Assembly (NCBI RefSeq): GCF_946481715.1 | Contig: NZ_CAMLOV010000002.1 | Location: forward strand, 1 to 64,000 | DNA from: an uncultured Mucilaginibacter sp. | GTDB lineage: Bacteria; Bacteroidota; Bacteroidia; Sphingobacteriales; Sphingobacteriaceae | Direction of reading: 5' to 3' | Length of the DNA: 64,000 bases | Shown here: positions 28,701 through 35,961 of the stretch, one piece after another | Layout: every line of letters starts with the position of its first letter | Numbering within the stretch: the first letter of the stretch is position 1 | Made by a program: the position numbers and the translations under genes | The notes under the pieces: model-generated | Database searches by the model: none | What the model was told of the DNA's origin: nothing | What the model saw: the letters and a program-made list of their open reading frames with translations, nothing else

Positions 28701-29877
28701 TAAAGCCGTAGCAAATGGTTGGATAACAACCGACACCCTGCAAAACCAACCTTACGTGCGTACCTTTAATTCCGACCTGCGCCTGCGTAGTATCATCGAA
28801 CCGTTTAAAGACCTGCGTATCGAACTGATCGCTTTTAAAACGCAGGATCGTAACTATCAAACCAACTTTAAATACCTGGCCACTACAAATTCTATTGAGA
28901 ACCTTAGCCCCACAACATCAGGTACGTATAGTATTTCTATCCTGTCGTTCGCCACAGCGTTTTCCAAATCAACGGGTATAAACAACACATCAGGTACCTT
29001 CCAGGAGTTTTTGGATAACCGTGCGGTGATCTCCAAACGGTTGGGTGCAACAAACCCTAACTCGGGTACGAGTACAACCGGCTTTGCAGACGGATACGGG
29101 CCAAATGCGCAGAACGTATTGGTACCGGCCTTCCTGGCGGCGTATATGGGTAAGGATGCGGGGAGCGTATCGCTAAGCCAGTTCCCATCCACGCCGATAC
29201 CAAACTGGCAGATAACCTATAACGGCTTAGGGAAAATAGCCTTTTTTACAGAGGTGTTCGACTCATTCGATATCCGGCATGGCTACCGTTCATCGTACAA
29301 CGTGAACGGTTATACTACTTTGCTGCAGTACCAGGCAGCTAACGGCGCCGTTAGCTCGCGCGATGCCAATACCGATTTCCTGCCCTTTTACCAAATGACG
29401 CAAGTAAGTATATTTGAGCAGTTTGTGCCGTTATTGGGGATGGATGTCCGTTTTAAAAACAGCATGACGGCTAACCTCGAGTTCCGTAAAACACGCTCGC
29501 TTGCCCTAAGTTTACTCAATAGCCAGTTGGCCCAGCAAAACGAAAATATTGTGGTATTTGGCTTTGGCTACCGCCCAAAAAACTTTAGGATGCCTTTTGG
29601 CTGGTTTGGCGGCCGGGCAAATAACGACATCAACTTTAAGCTGGATGTTGCTATACGCGATAACAAAACCCTGATATACCGTGCCGATATCGAGTCTGCG
29701 GAAGTGTCATCGGGGGCGAAGAATATCACCATGAGGCCGTCTATCGATTATGTTATAAACCAGCGATTTAACCTCAATATCTTTTACGATAGCAACCTTA
29801 CCAAGCCTTATACTTCGCAAACTTTCAATACCTCGTTTACCAATTTTGGGCTGAATTTGAAGTTATTGTTGCAATAA
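22714..29877 (+). CDS. sprA: Type IX secretion outer-membrane translocon SprA (Sov)
   Basis: Very large (2387 residues) outer-membrane protein that forms the single-chain translocation pore of the type IX secretion system, used by Bacteroidota for secretion and gliding. Identification rests on size, the conserved N-terminal half (GLDPPGVQYTVVYEPAINMY, IRPQGSAEVILAGQINKNEN, RQRSQFNFNFDQRIQLNVTG), and a C-terminus of barrel strands ending FTNFGLNLKLLLQ. A signal peptide is followed by a Gln/Pro-rich low-complexity stretch of about 60 residues. The start is TTG at 22714, directly before the signal peptide. Its position after ruvA is, from memory, shared with other Bacteroidota. Confidence 0.95.
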   Translation: MVKKFTLKIFIAILFLSAFCGMGKLLAQTQPAGQQQIPGQTTIPGQQQPGQQRPNPQQTQRPNLQPSQNTAPVDTNRPRNTQPLSNAPKLTKTRNQLALDGIFGLDPPGVQYTVVYEPAINMYIVYKKLGSLNYGVPQYLTVSQYLKLQQKGVQREYYRQLADNYAYESQQPGFIPQIKVRSKTFEQIFGSSTINIRPQGSAEVILAGQINKNENPLFNTRQRSQFNFNFDQRIQLNVTGDIGDKLKISTNYNTEAQFQFENQIKLDYTGHPDEIIQKIEAGTVSMPLNTTLITGSQALFGVKTKLKFGKLDITTILSQQRSQSKNITITNGSQQGNISLTPADYESNKHYFLSQYFRNNYNRALANIPIISSNINITKIEVWTTNRTNVTTDSRDILGFLDLGENRPYNTALVQGGPGFSGLPAGFQGPGFTQQSNNLLQNLPTTARITNSNDVANYFRATGATDNYSKLTYARKLTEKEYTLHAQLGYISLNYPLNNDEVLAVAYQYSYNGQQYQVGEFSSDVAVDPATPKVLFVKLLKNELLKTNLPTWDLMMKNIYSLGAYGISPSDFKLNISRLDDKSGIEKTIMDEGANTKSKRWLQLTGVDNLDQQSDKRPDGFFDFLEGITIDSQNGRIMFPVLEPFGSDLAKQFTAGEVDLAARYVYQPLYDSTKTIAQQFFPKLNRYLIKGTYTSTQGSEYQLNAVNIPQGSVVVTAGNLKLNEGSDYTVDYSSGRIRILNQALLSSGQPINIKIENNELFGVQQKSLWGTRLDYRASNKLALGATFMHLTEQPITQNELVGEESISNSIFGFDANYSTTSRLLTRLVDKIPLINTKAPSTINLSGEFAKLMPGSPGALNFAGSKNGTSYLDDFENSRSVIDIKSAVSWQIAGTPQMFPESQLFDDLSYGYNRARLAFYNIDPIFYTSAGNIPVNRTDLSNHYVRQVIEQEVFPYKQSVTGQPLTLATLNLAFYPTVRGPYNYTTTGINSDGSLLAPKNRWGGIFRKLETNDFESLNVGYIEFWVLDPFIYKPASQGGDLYFNLGSISEDVLKDGRKSLENSLPVDGATDKTDDTNWGRVSKLQPVINAFDNNPDSRRLQDIGLDGLNDTDEQAKFANVVNQAKAVLSPQAAAVITADPSSDDYRYYQGPELDQARAGILERYSRYNGAEGNSKTAEQSQAELGLQTSASTSLPDGEDINKDNNMSQTDEYFQYRVSIRPQDMLVGQNYISDKVTSNVKLANGQTEAVTWYQFRIPITDYQSKVGNIQDFKAIRFMRMFMTNFADTSVLRFATLQLVRGEWRSFNAENNPLNIIADPAIQNPTNDNSVLDVQAVNIEENGNRTPIPYVVPPGINRQRNYNNLQTDTKLNEQSLSLKVTDLRDGYSRAAFRTFFNDLRSYKKIQMFIHAEGDQLKDNDVNAFVRLGVDYQDNYYEYEVPLAITQPGTRDPGAIWPAGNELNLQLDLLTSAKLARNNAKLNGLPWPFTTPFVYTDGHNKVTIKGQPDLSRLRTIMVGVRNPYKGGNAGADDGLDKTGTVWFDELRLTDFDQRGGWAATARADFALADFANITVSGSKSTVGFGSLDSRVSDRSRSDNQLYDISGSVELGKFFPAKSGIKIPAYINVSNQVATPQYDPQSPDVELKKVLAAAPNSQARDSIRDVSIDYTMRKSINFTNVHKERTDASAPVRVWDIENFNATYAYTEYTHHDFIVQSDLARTYRVSLAYNYSNQPKYYSPFEKVIKSNLLALARDFNFSILPSRLNFSINFDRYYSENTLRNNDPNNFIPIPTSFNKNFNITRVYGIGWNLSKSLQMDIDATNLSVVDEPAGRINGLKRDTLWENLKKLGRTTNYNHTINFNYTTPINKIPGLDWTALVARYSTHFNWQTQPEFAINNPDYNIGNSIQNSRTVQLNPTLNFTTFYNKFKALRKGSNDKGGVGSFFLGILTGIKNVSGTYTRTEGTFLPGYLPQSNFFGQDFTYDSPGIGFLLGSQADLRNKAVANGWITTDTLQNQPYVRTFNSDLRLRSIIEPFKDLRIELIAFKTQDRNYQTNFKYLATTNSIENLSPTTSGTYSISILSFATAFSKSTGINNTSGTFQEFLDNRAVISKRLGATNPNSGTSTTGFADGYGPNAQNVLVPAFLAAYMGKDAGSVSLSQFPSTPIPNWQITYNGLGKIAFFTEVFDSFDIRHGYRSSYNVNGYTTLLQYQAANGAVSSRDANTDFLPFYQMTQVSIFEQFVPLLGMDVRFKNSMTANLEFRKTRSLALSLLNSQLAQQNENIVVFGFGYRPKNFRMPFGWFGGRANNDINFKLDVAIRDNKTLIYRADIESAEVSSGAKNITMRPSIDYVINQRFNLNIFYDSNLTKPYTSQTFNTSFTNFGLNLKLLLQ

Positions 29878-29896
29878 AGGCGCATCACAACTGCAC

Positions 29897-30085
29897 GAAT
29901 CGTACAGTTCGTACAATCTCGTACAGTTCGTACAATTTTTATTGCAATTCGTACAGTTTCGTACAACTTCGTACAGTTTCGCACACTTTCGTACAGCAAA
30001 AAGCGGTTGGCGAAAATCTGCGTTTTTCTGTGGTTTTTCGGTGTTTTTCTTTGATAAAAAGGGGTATAAATGCAGGCTTTCTAAA
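29897..30085. repeat. Composite repeat, copy A (TTCGTACA tandem units plus T-rich module)
   Basis: Between sprA and a convergent gene lie about nine degenerate units of 9-10 bases (CGTACAGTT, CGTACAATCT and similar) in 29897-29996. These are followed by a T-rich module whose 34-base core is 30020-30053. A second copy lies at 63117-63295 before recA, with the same order of parts and a core differing at one base of 34. Short open frames read from the reverse strand here are translated repeat, not genes. The rest of the 274-base gap shows nothing else. Confidence 0.85.
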
Positions 30086-30151
30086 AAAAGCAAATCGTAA
30101 GTTTTCGGGGCATAACCGGGACCTAAAGATCAGGCACCATCACGATTTTGT

Positions 30152-31963
30152 TTACCCCTTTTTCTTCGCTTCCTCTTTTTTCTTTTTCAGCGCCTCTTTA
30201 AATTTCTTGTCTTCGGCTTCCTTCTTTTTCTTAGCATCTTTCAGCAGGTCTTCCTGCTCTTTGCGGGCATCATCGGCGCTTTGTTTTTTGAATTTTTCTT
30301 CCTCGGCCTTGCCAACACCGGCGCAGGGTTTAATACCGCTGAGGATGGTTTGCCAAACGGTTTTAAAGAAAGGGAAATTGGCAGGGCGGATGAACGCCAC
30401 TTTTGCCAGCCGCGGCGTATTGCTGCCGTCGTCCGGGTTATCGTGTTTTATAATAAAGGTATTTGCCAGGGTAGTGATGACAGACTTTTTGGTGTAGTCT
30501 TTCCTTAAAACATCAACCTGTAAATCCTTATACAAAAACGAAACCGTACCCATCGACGTTTTTTGCGTGCTGTGGATATTAAAATCGAGGCTTTTTACCC
30601 TGCCCGATGTTATTTTCACCAGCGATAAGGGCATGGTTGCCGGGTTTACTTCCGCAATTTCCATAGGGCCTAAATGCCCTTTGTAACTATAGCTGTACGC
30701 CGCATCGCTCAAATTAAAATTGAACGACAGGTTGAGTTTCCCTTTCCCCATAAAATAGCTACTGACGTTAGCGGTGGCTATATTGTTCTTTTGCAGCAAC
30801 TCTTTTTTATTGGTAAGGTTTAAAAACCGGGCATTGATGTTGTTAAAAAAGATCATCCCCGTTTTCATGGGTTTTTTATTAAGCTGCTTGTAAGTAACAG
30901 AAAATCTCTTCAGGTCCATCGTATCCACATTAAGCTTTGCCTTAATAGCATGGCGGATGGCCCAATGCGGGAAGGTAACCAGCCTGTCGGTTGTTTGTAG
31001 CGGGCCGTTATAGTTGCTGTAGACCTCAAAAAAACCTTTGTACATCGCTATCTTCGATACATCTAAATCCTGGGTTTTTTGATAGTTCATGTAATCGAAG
31101 TGGTTAAACACCGTCGAATCTATCCGTAGCGTAAACCTGTCGTCCTTCACTTTATTAAAAAACACCACATGATCTACCGGTTGCAGGTTTAAGCCCGTTA
31201 CAATTAGCCGGGAGGTTTTTGTAGATAGCATTACAGATTTTACCTTAAAGCTATACAAGCCATCTGCCGATTTGCTGCTATAGTTATACAGTTCCGTTCT
31301 GATATCCTCACAAAACAACAGCCGCGAAGTATCCTTTTGCGTTGCCGAATCTATCAACAGGTTGGTCGCTTTCAGGTTCAATTCTTTAAACTGCGACACG
31401 GCTACCTTCGGCCCGGTGTAATCTTTATATTTAACTTTTACATCGTTTAAGTAGATCTCGCCAACATTGATCAGCTTTAGCGATTTGGAGATCTTTTGCC
31501 AAAGCGTGCGGTTATCTTTTTTTTCGGTATCGGGTTGGTTTTTATGGTAACTTACCACAACATCGGGCGCATTAAGGGTAATACGGCCAATGTTCAGCTT
31601 CTTTTTAAAGTAAAGCGTAAGCAGTTGCATATGCGATACCACCAGGCGATTCACCTGTAATTCGTACAGGTTATTAGGGGCGGTGCCTTGTTTCTTTTCC
31701 AGGCTGTAAACTGCCGTGTCTACGCTCAGTTTGATGTCGTAAAGGGTGGCTTGCCCGCGCAGGATGTGCAATTCGGTATTGCCAATATCTATGCGGTACA
31801 GGCTATCGCTGCTTTTAAGTACCTGGCTTTTTATTTTATCGGCCAGTTTTGGCGCAAAGTAGCTGTTGGCGGATAAGGCTACCACCAGCGTAATGGCCAA
31901 TAAGGCGAGCACTATTATCAGGGTTATTTTTTGCCAGCGATGCTTTAATAGTTTAAATGCCAT
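30152..31963 (-). CDS. AsmA-like membrane-anchored protein
   Basis: A 603-residue protein with one N-terminal transmembrane helix (ITLIIVLALLAITLVVALSA) and a long beta-rich domain after it, beginning LYRIDIGNTELHILRGQATL. This is the layout of AsmA/DUF748-type proteins, which are linked to lipid transport between membranes. The last 50 residues are a highly charged Lys/Glu/Ala coiled tail. It is transcribed toward sprA and its stop lies close to the composite repeat. Family-level assignment only; the substrate or partner is unknown. Confidence 0.72.
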   Translation of the reverse strand: MAFKLLKHRWQKITLIIVLALLAITLVVALSANSYFAPKLADKIKSQVLKSSDSLYRIDIGNTELHILRGQATLYDIKLSVDTAVYSLEKKQGTAPNNLYELQVNRLVVSHMQLLTLYFKKKLNIGRITLNAPDVVVSYHKNQPDTEKKDNRTLWQKISKSLKLINVGEIYLNDVKVKYKDYTGPKVAVSQFKELNLKATNLLIDSATQKDTSRLLFCEDIRTELYNYSSKSADGLYSFKVKSVMLSTKTSRLIVTGLNLQPVDHVVFFNKVKDDRFTLRIDSTVFNHFDYMNYQKTQDLDVSKIAMYKGFFEVYSNYNGPLQTTDRLVTFPHWAIRHAIKAKLNVDTMDLKRFSVTYKQLNKKPMKTGMIFFNNINARFLNLTNKKELLQKNNIATANVSSYFMGKGKLNLSFNFNLSDAAYSYSYKGHLGPMEIAEVNPATMPLSLVKITSGRVKSLDFNIHSTQKTSMGTVSFLYKDLQVDVLRKDYTKKSVITTLANTFIIKHDNPDDGSNTPRLAKVAFIRPANFPFFKTVWQTILSGIKPCAGVGKAEEEKFKKQSADDARKEQEDLLKDAKKKKEAEDKKFKEALKKKKEEAKKKG

Positions 31964-32078
31964 TTATAGGGTAATTTGTTTTTTTTAGTATCATCCTCCG
32001 TCAGAGGCTTTTGCTTAACAACAGAAAATCAATTTTGTTGGCCGCTGACAAACTGTCACATCATTATATAAAATTTTG

Positions 32079-32086
32079 TATTTTTG
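32079..32086 (+). promoter_or_regulatory. Promoter -7 element of miaB
   Basis: TATTTTTG matches TAnnTTTG and lies 18 bases before the ATG at 32104. It falls inside a longer open frame that starts at 32011, which argues that 32104 is the real start. Confidence 0.6.
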
Positions 32087-32103
32087 CGGTTCAATTTTTA
32101 AGA

Positions 32104-33699
32104 ATGGAAATGGATTTGCTTATTCCGGATAAGGTGCATGATGAGAGCAGGCAGGGCGAGGCTTTGTTGTTGGAGCCTGTTGTGGGTAAAAATAACGGGC
32201 GCAAGCTTTATATAGAAAGTTATGGCTGCGCCATGAATTTTTCCGACAGCGAGATAGTGGCTTCGATACTGGCCGATAGCGGTTTTGAAACCACCAGCGA
32301 TTTTAACAACGCCGATGTGGTGTTTATTAACACCTGCTCTATCCGCGAGAATGCCGAAGTACGCGTACGTAACCGCCTTAAAGAGTTTGCCGGTGCCAAG
32401 TTGCGCAACCCCGGTATGGTGGTTGGTGTATTGGGCTGCATGGCCGAACGCTTAAAAGCCAAATTTTTAGAAGAAGAGAAACTGGTAGATGTTGTTGTAG
32501 GCCCCGATGCTTACCGCGACCTGCCAAACCTAATAGAACAGGTAGACGGTGGCCAGCGTGCCGTAAATGTATTGCTAAGCCGCGAAGAAACCTATGCCGA
32601 CATAAGCCCGGTACGCCTAAACAGCAATGGCATTAACGCCTTTGTATCTATTATGCGGGGCTGCGATAATATGTGCTCGTTTTGCGTGGTGCCCTTTACC
32701 CGTGGCCGCGAGCGCAGCCGCGATGCGGTATCCATCGTAGCGGAATGTACCGATCTGTTTAACCAGGGCTACCGCGAGGTGACTTTGCTTGGGCAGAATG
32801 TGGATTCGTATAAGTGGAGCGCAGCAGCCAGCCCCACCCAACCCTCCCCGGAAGGGAGGGCTTTAGGAGAAAGTGATGCAAATCAAAAAGTCTCCCCTAC
32901 CGGGGGAGATTTAGAGGGGAGCCCCACCCAACCCTCCCCGGAAGGGAGGGCTTTAGGAGAAGGTGACGCAAATCAAAAAGTCTCCCCTACCGGGGGAGAT
33001 TTAGAGGGGGCTACCGTCAACTTCGCCAACCTGTTAGAAATGGTTGCTTTGGTTAGCCCCGACTTAAGGGTTCGCTTCTCCACCTCCCATCCAAAAGATA
33101 TTACCGACGAGGTTTTGTACACCATTGCCAAATACGATAATATTTGCAACTACATACACCTGCCGGTGCAAAGCGGCAACAGCCGCATACTGGAGTTGAT
33201 GAACCGCACTTACGACCGCGATTGGTATATCAACCGTATTGATGCCATCCGCCGGATAATACCCGAGTGCGCCATCTCTACCGATATGATCACCGGTTTT
33301 TGTACCGAAACCGACGAGGAGCATAACGACAGCGTGAGCATGATGGATTACGTAAAATACGATTTTGCCTACATGTTTAAATACAGCGAGCGCCCGGGTA
33401 CTTTAGCGGCCAAGCGTTATGCCGATGATATACCCGAAGCAGTAAAACAAGCACGTTTGGCCGAGATAGTAGCCAAGCAGCAGCAATACTCGTTTTACCG
33501 CATGCAGGCACGTTTGGGCCGGGTAGAGAAAGTGCTGATAGAAGGTTTCTCCAAAAAATCGAACAACGATTATTGCGGCCGCAGCGACCAAAACGCCATG
33601 GTGATATTCCCGGTAACAGAAGGGTACAAGCCCGGCCAATACGCAAACGTATTAGTAGAGCGCACTACATCGGCAACGTTGATAGGAAGAATAGTTTAG
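32104..33699 (+). CDS. miaB: tRNA-2-methylthio-N6-dimethylallyladenosine synthase with inserted repeats
   Basis: Radical SAM methylthiotransferase acting on i6A37 of tRNA. The N-terminal UPF0004 domain shows [20 protein letters not shown] and VLGCMAERL (three cluster cysteines). The radical SAM motif is GCDNMCSFC (C187, C191, C194), and a TRAM-like region ends the chain. I start at ATG 32104, after a promoter element; this gives 531 residues. About 60 residues (codons 243-303) come from two tandem 90-base repeats placed in frame after [13 protein letters not shown]. Without them the length is 471, normal for MiaB. The domain on both sides is intact, so the enzyme is probably functional with a surface loop carrying the repeat peptide. 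Confidence 0.95.
   Translation: MEMDLLIPDKVHDESRQGEALLLEPVVGKNNGRKLYIESYGCAMNFSDSEIVASILADSGFETTSDFNNADVVFINTCSIRENAEVRVRNRLKEFAGAKLRNPGMVVGVLGCMAERLKAKFLEEEKLVDVVVGPDAYRDLPNLIEQVDGGQRAVNVLLSREETYADISPVRLNSNGINAFVSIMRGCDNMCSFCVVPFTRGRERSRDAVSIVAECTDLFNQGYREVTLLGQNVDSYKWSAAASPTQPSPEGRALGESDANQKVSPTGGDLEGSPTQPSPEGRALGEGDANQKVSPTGGDLEGATVNFANLLEMVALVSPDLRVRFSTSHPKDITDEVLYTIAKYDNICNYIHLPVQSGNSRILELMNRTYDRDWYINRIDAIRRIIPECAISTDMITGFCTETDEEHNDSVSMMDYVKYDFAYMFKYSERPGTLAAKRYADDIPEAVKQARLAEIVAKQQQYSFYRMQARLGRVEKVLIEGFSKKSNNDYCGRSDQNAMVIFPVTEGYKPGQYANVLVERTTSATLIGRIV
32831..33010. repeat. Two 90-bp direct repeats inserted in frame in miaB
   Basis: Unit 1 is 32831-32920 and unit 2 is 32921-33010. They differ at three positions (32872/32962, 32877/32967 and the last base). 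Each unit holds two GC-rich palindromes, one of the type CCCTCCC...GGGAGGG and one of the type CTCCCC...GGGGAG. The unit is 30 codons, so the frame is kept. The encoded peptide repeats [13 protein letters not shown] and [11 protein letters not shown]. The GC-rich, palindromic character differs from the surrounding gene and looks like a dispersed intergenic repeat that entered a coding sequence. Confidence 0.95.
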
Positions 33700-33712
33700 T
33701 AGAGGAGAGAGA

Positions 33713-34146
33713 CAAGAATCAAGAGGCAAGAATCAAGAGACAAGAAAAGATATTATGAGGCACAATTTTAAAAACTTAAAGGTTTGGCAGAAATCGATGG
33801 ACCTTACAGATATAACTTTTGACTACTGCGAAAACTTGCCTGTTGATGAACGCTTCAACCTTATCGATCAAATCAACAGAAGCTCCTGTTCAGTACCATC
33901 AAATATCGCTGAAGGTTCCGGTAAAAATACGGACAAACACTTCGGCGAATTTTTATCCATTTCTATTTCGTCTTCATTCGAGTTAGAAACCCAACTATTA
34001 ATATGCGAGCGACGGAACTATGGAAAGGCAGTCAAGCTAAAAGCATGCCTGGAGCTTGTTTCGGAAGTCCAAAAGATGCTCTTTTCTTTTAGAGAATATA
34101 TCTTGAATAAGGAGCCGAAGTCTTAATTCTTGGCTCTTAACTCTTG
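33713..34146. repeat. Inverted repeat enclosing the S23-type gene
   Basis: Left arm 33713-33738 and right arm 34121-34146 are inverted repeats matching at 22 of 26 positions. The left arm is made of tandem units AGACAAGAATCA/AGAGGCAAGAATCA. The stop codon of the four-helix-bundle gene lies inside the right arm, and the right arm ends 11 bases before the ATG of the sigma-54 activator. The gene thus sits in the loop of one large hairpin, as in intervening sequences of 23S rRNA. Confidence 0.85.
33755..34126 (+). CDS. Four-helix bundle protein (S23/23S rRNA IVS type)
   Basis: A 123-residue helical protein of the S23/intervening-sequence family. Signature segments are FKNLKVWQKSMDLTDITFD, LIDQINRSSCSVPSNIAEGS and FLSISISSSFELETQLLIC. 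Proteins of this fold are basic, pentameric in known structures, and encoded inside intervening sequences of 23S rRNA in some bacteria; a relative (Avd) is an accessory of diversity-generating retroelements. Here no rRNA or reverse transcriptase is adjacent. The gene lies between arms of an inverted repeat in the gap between miaB and the sigma-54 activator. The C-terminal half (CERRNYGKAVKLKACLELVS) departs from the usual pattern. RNA or nucleic-acid binding is inferred. Confidence 0.88.
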   Translation: MRHNFKNLKVWQKSMDLTDITFDYCENLPVDERFNLIDQINRSSCSVPSNIAEGSGKNTDKHFGEFLSISISSSFELETQLLICERRNYGKAVKLKACLELVSEVQKMLFSFREYILNKEPKS

Positions 34147-34157
34147 CTTCTAACTTT

Positions 34158-35408
34158 ATGGATATACAAGAAATAAAACAACGCTACGGTATCATTGGCA
34201 ATTCGCCATTGCTAAACCGGGCAATAAATATAGCTAACCAGGTATCGCCAACAGATATTTCGGTATTAATTACCGGCGAAAGCGGGAGCGGCAAGGAGGT
34301 GTTTTCGCACATCATCCACCAGATGAGCCCGCGCAAGCATGGGCCATTTATAGCGGTTAACTGCGGGGCTATCCCCGAGGGTACTATCGACTCCGAACTA
34401 TTCGGGCACGAAAAAGGCGCTTACACCGGTGCCGTTGGCGAACGCAAAGGCTACTTTGAAACCGTAAACGGCGGCACCATCTTTTTGGATGAGATTGCCG
34501 AAATGCCTTTGGGCACCCAGGCGCGCCTGCTGCGCGTGTTGGAATCGGGCCAGTACATCCGCGTAGGCTCATCCAAGGTAGAGAAAACAAACGTGCGGGT
34601 TATTGCCGCCACCAATGTGGATGTTTACGATGCGGTGAAAGCAGGGAAGTTCCGCGAGGATTTGTACTACCGCTTAAACACTGTTCCGCTGCGGATACCG
34701 CCCCTGCGCGACAGGAAGGAAGATATTTTCCTGCTGTTCCGCAAATTCACTGCAGATTTTACCGATAAGTACCGCACGCCGCCTATCCAGCTTGATGAGG
34801 ATGCGCAGCAGGTGCTTATTAATTATACCTGGCCGGGCAATGTTCGCCAGTTGAAGAATATGGCCGAGCAGCTGGCCGTTTTAGAACGCGACCGTGTAAT
34901 TACCGCGGCTACCCTGCTTACCTACATCCCGCACGAAACAGGCCGCAGTAACCTGCCTATGCGCCTGGATAACCAGCCCAAAGAAGATTTCTCCGAACGT
35001 GACATATTGTACAAGGTGCTGTTTGATATGAAGCGGGACATGGTGGAACTTAAAAAACTGGTTGCCGATATTATTGAACATGGCGGCGTAAGCGTTAACC
35101 ATCAAAACCATTCGCAAACGCTTACCCAGCTTTACCGCGATATAGAGTTGCCGCAAAGCGGGCATAAAGAGCCGCATTTTACATTGCAGCAGCCGGTAAA
35201 CAACGGCATCAACAGCAATAATGCCGATGCTTATAACATTACCCAGGAAGCGGAGGAAGTGGAGGAATCGTTATCATTGGTAGATAAGGAATCAGACCTG
35301 ATACGCAAAGCCCTTAAAAAGCATAAAGGCAAGCGCAAACTGGCGGCAAACGAACTGGGCATTTCAGAAAGAACCCTGTACCGTAAAATAAAAGAGCTAA
35401 ATTTATAG
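34158..35408 (+). CDS. Sigma-54 activator without a receiver domain
   Basis: Enhancer-binding protein that drives open-complex formation by sigma-54 RNA polymerase. The AAA+ domain starts almost at residue 1: Walker A GESGSGKE (residues 40-47), the sigma-54 contact loop as GAYTGA (residues 87-92; usually GAFTGA), and Walker B GGTIFLDEIAE (105-115). The C-terminus has a Fis-type helix-turn-helix (LAANELGISERTLYRKIKEL). There is no N-terminal sensory or receiver domain, so control must be by level, by another protein, or absent. lptE follows after 13 bases. The ATG lies just after the right arm of the S23-gene inverted repeat. Confidence 0.93.
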   Translation: MDIQEIKQRYGIIGNSPLLNRAINIANQVSPTDISVLITGESGSGKEVFSHIIHQMSPRKHGPFIAVNCGAIPEGTIDSELFGHEKGAYTGAVGERKGYFETVNGGTIFLDEIAEMPLGTQARLLRVLESGQYIRVGSSKVEKTNVRVIAATNVDVYDAVKAGKFREDLYYRLNTVPLRIPPLRDRKEDIFLLFRKFTADFTDKYRTPPIQLDEDAQQVLINYTWPGNVRQLKNMAEQLAVLERDRVITAATLLTYIPHETGRSNLPMRLDNQPKEDFSERDILYKVLFDMKRDMVELKKLVADIIEHGGVSVNHQNHSQTLTQLYRDIELPQSGHKEPHFTLQQPVNNGINSNNADAYNITQEAEEVEESLSLVDKESDLIRKALKKHKGKRKLAANELGISERTLYRKIKELNL

Positions 35409-35421
35409 TTATCATAGGTAT

Positions 35422-35940
35422 ATGACAAAAAAGCTATTTTTTAATACGGTATTGCTGGGCGCCGTTGTGTTGGTTTTTAATTCCTGTTCGGTTTCCCTTA
35501 AGGGTTCAGTTATCCCGCAGGAACTAAAAACCCTTAATGTGCAATATTTTGAAAACACGGCACCGCTGGTGGTGAACACGCTAAGCCAGGACTTTACCGA
35601 AGCATTGAAAAACCGGGTGCGCACACAAACCAACATAGATATTGTGAGGGGAGAGGCAGACGCAACGTTCTCAGGTGCTATCATAGGTTATACTTATGCA
35701 CCTATATCCATACAAGCCACCAACAGCAATACCGCGCCTATTGCAGGGGCAAGCCGTTTAACCATAACCGTGAACGTAAAGTTTACCTACGATAAGGATA
35801 AAAAGATTAGTTTTGAGCAAGCGTTCAGCAAATCGAAAGATTTTACAGGCGATCTGTCTACGCAGGAAAAGCAGTTGATACAGGATATTAACAAACAGCT
35901 CACCGACGATATTTTCAACAAGGCCTTTAATAATTGGTAA
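35422..35940 (+). CDS. lptE: LptE-like lipopolysaccharide assembly lipoprotein
   Basis: Lipoprotein of 172 residues with lipobox VFNSC (near residue 21), then SVSLKGSVIPQELKTLNVQ and a pattern of strands and helices seen in LptE, the plug that helps LptD insert lipopolysaccharide in the outer membrane. C-terminal helices (KQLIQDINKQLTDDIFNKAF) fit the family. It follows the sigma-54 activator by 13 bases and is followed by the acidic protein and secG. The order activator, lptE, acidic protein, secG matches my recollection of other Bacteroidota. Confidence 0.85.
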   Translation: MTKKLFFNTVLLGAVVLVFNSCSVSLKGSVIPQELKTLNVQYFENTAPLVVNTLSQDFTEALKNRVRTQTNIDIVRGEADATFSGAIIGYTYAPISIQATNSNTAPIAGASRLTITVNVKFTYDKDKKISFEQAFSKSKDFTGDLSTQEKQLIQDINKQLTDDIFNKAFNNW

Positions 35941-35961
35941 GCAATTTGTAGTTTTAACCAG

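Noticed and set aside
29897..29996. CRISPR array
   Set aside because: Units of 9-10 bases without unique spacers of constant length do not fit a CRISPR.
29863..30093. Reverse-strand open frames rich in Cys-Thr-Asn (and a similar one at 62972-63370)
   Set aside because: They are translations of the composite repeat; the sequence identity between the copies is at DNA level and the peptides follow the repeat units, with no start or context of a gene.
32011..32103. Longer start for miaB at 32011
   Set aside because: A TAnnTTTG promoter element lies within it at 32079-32086, and the added residues do not resemble MiaB.
32831..33010. Intein or sequencing duplication in miaB
   Set aside because: The insert is 60 residues without splicing motifs; the two units differ at three bases and have a palindromic structure, which a plain assembly error would not explain.
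33755..34126. Ribosomal protein or 23S rRNA fragment
   Set aside because: No rRNA sequence is adjacent; the flanks are miaB and a sigma-54 activator.
33713..34146. Diversity-generating retroelement, because the S23-type protein is related to Avd
   Set aside because: No reverse transcriptase, template repeat or variable repeat is found nearby.
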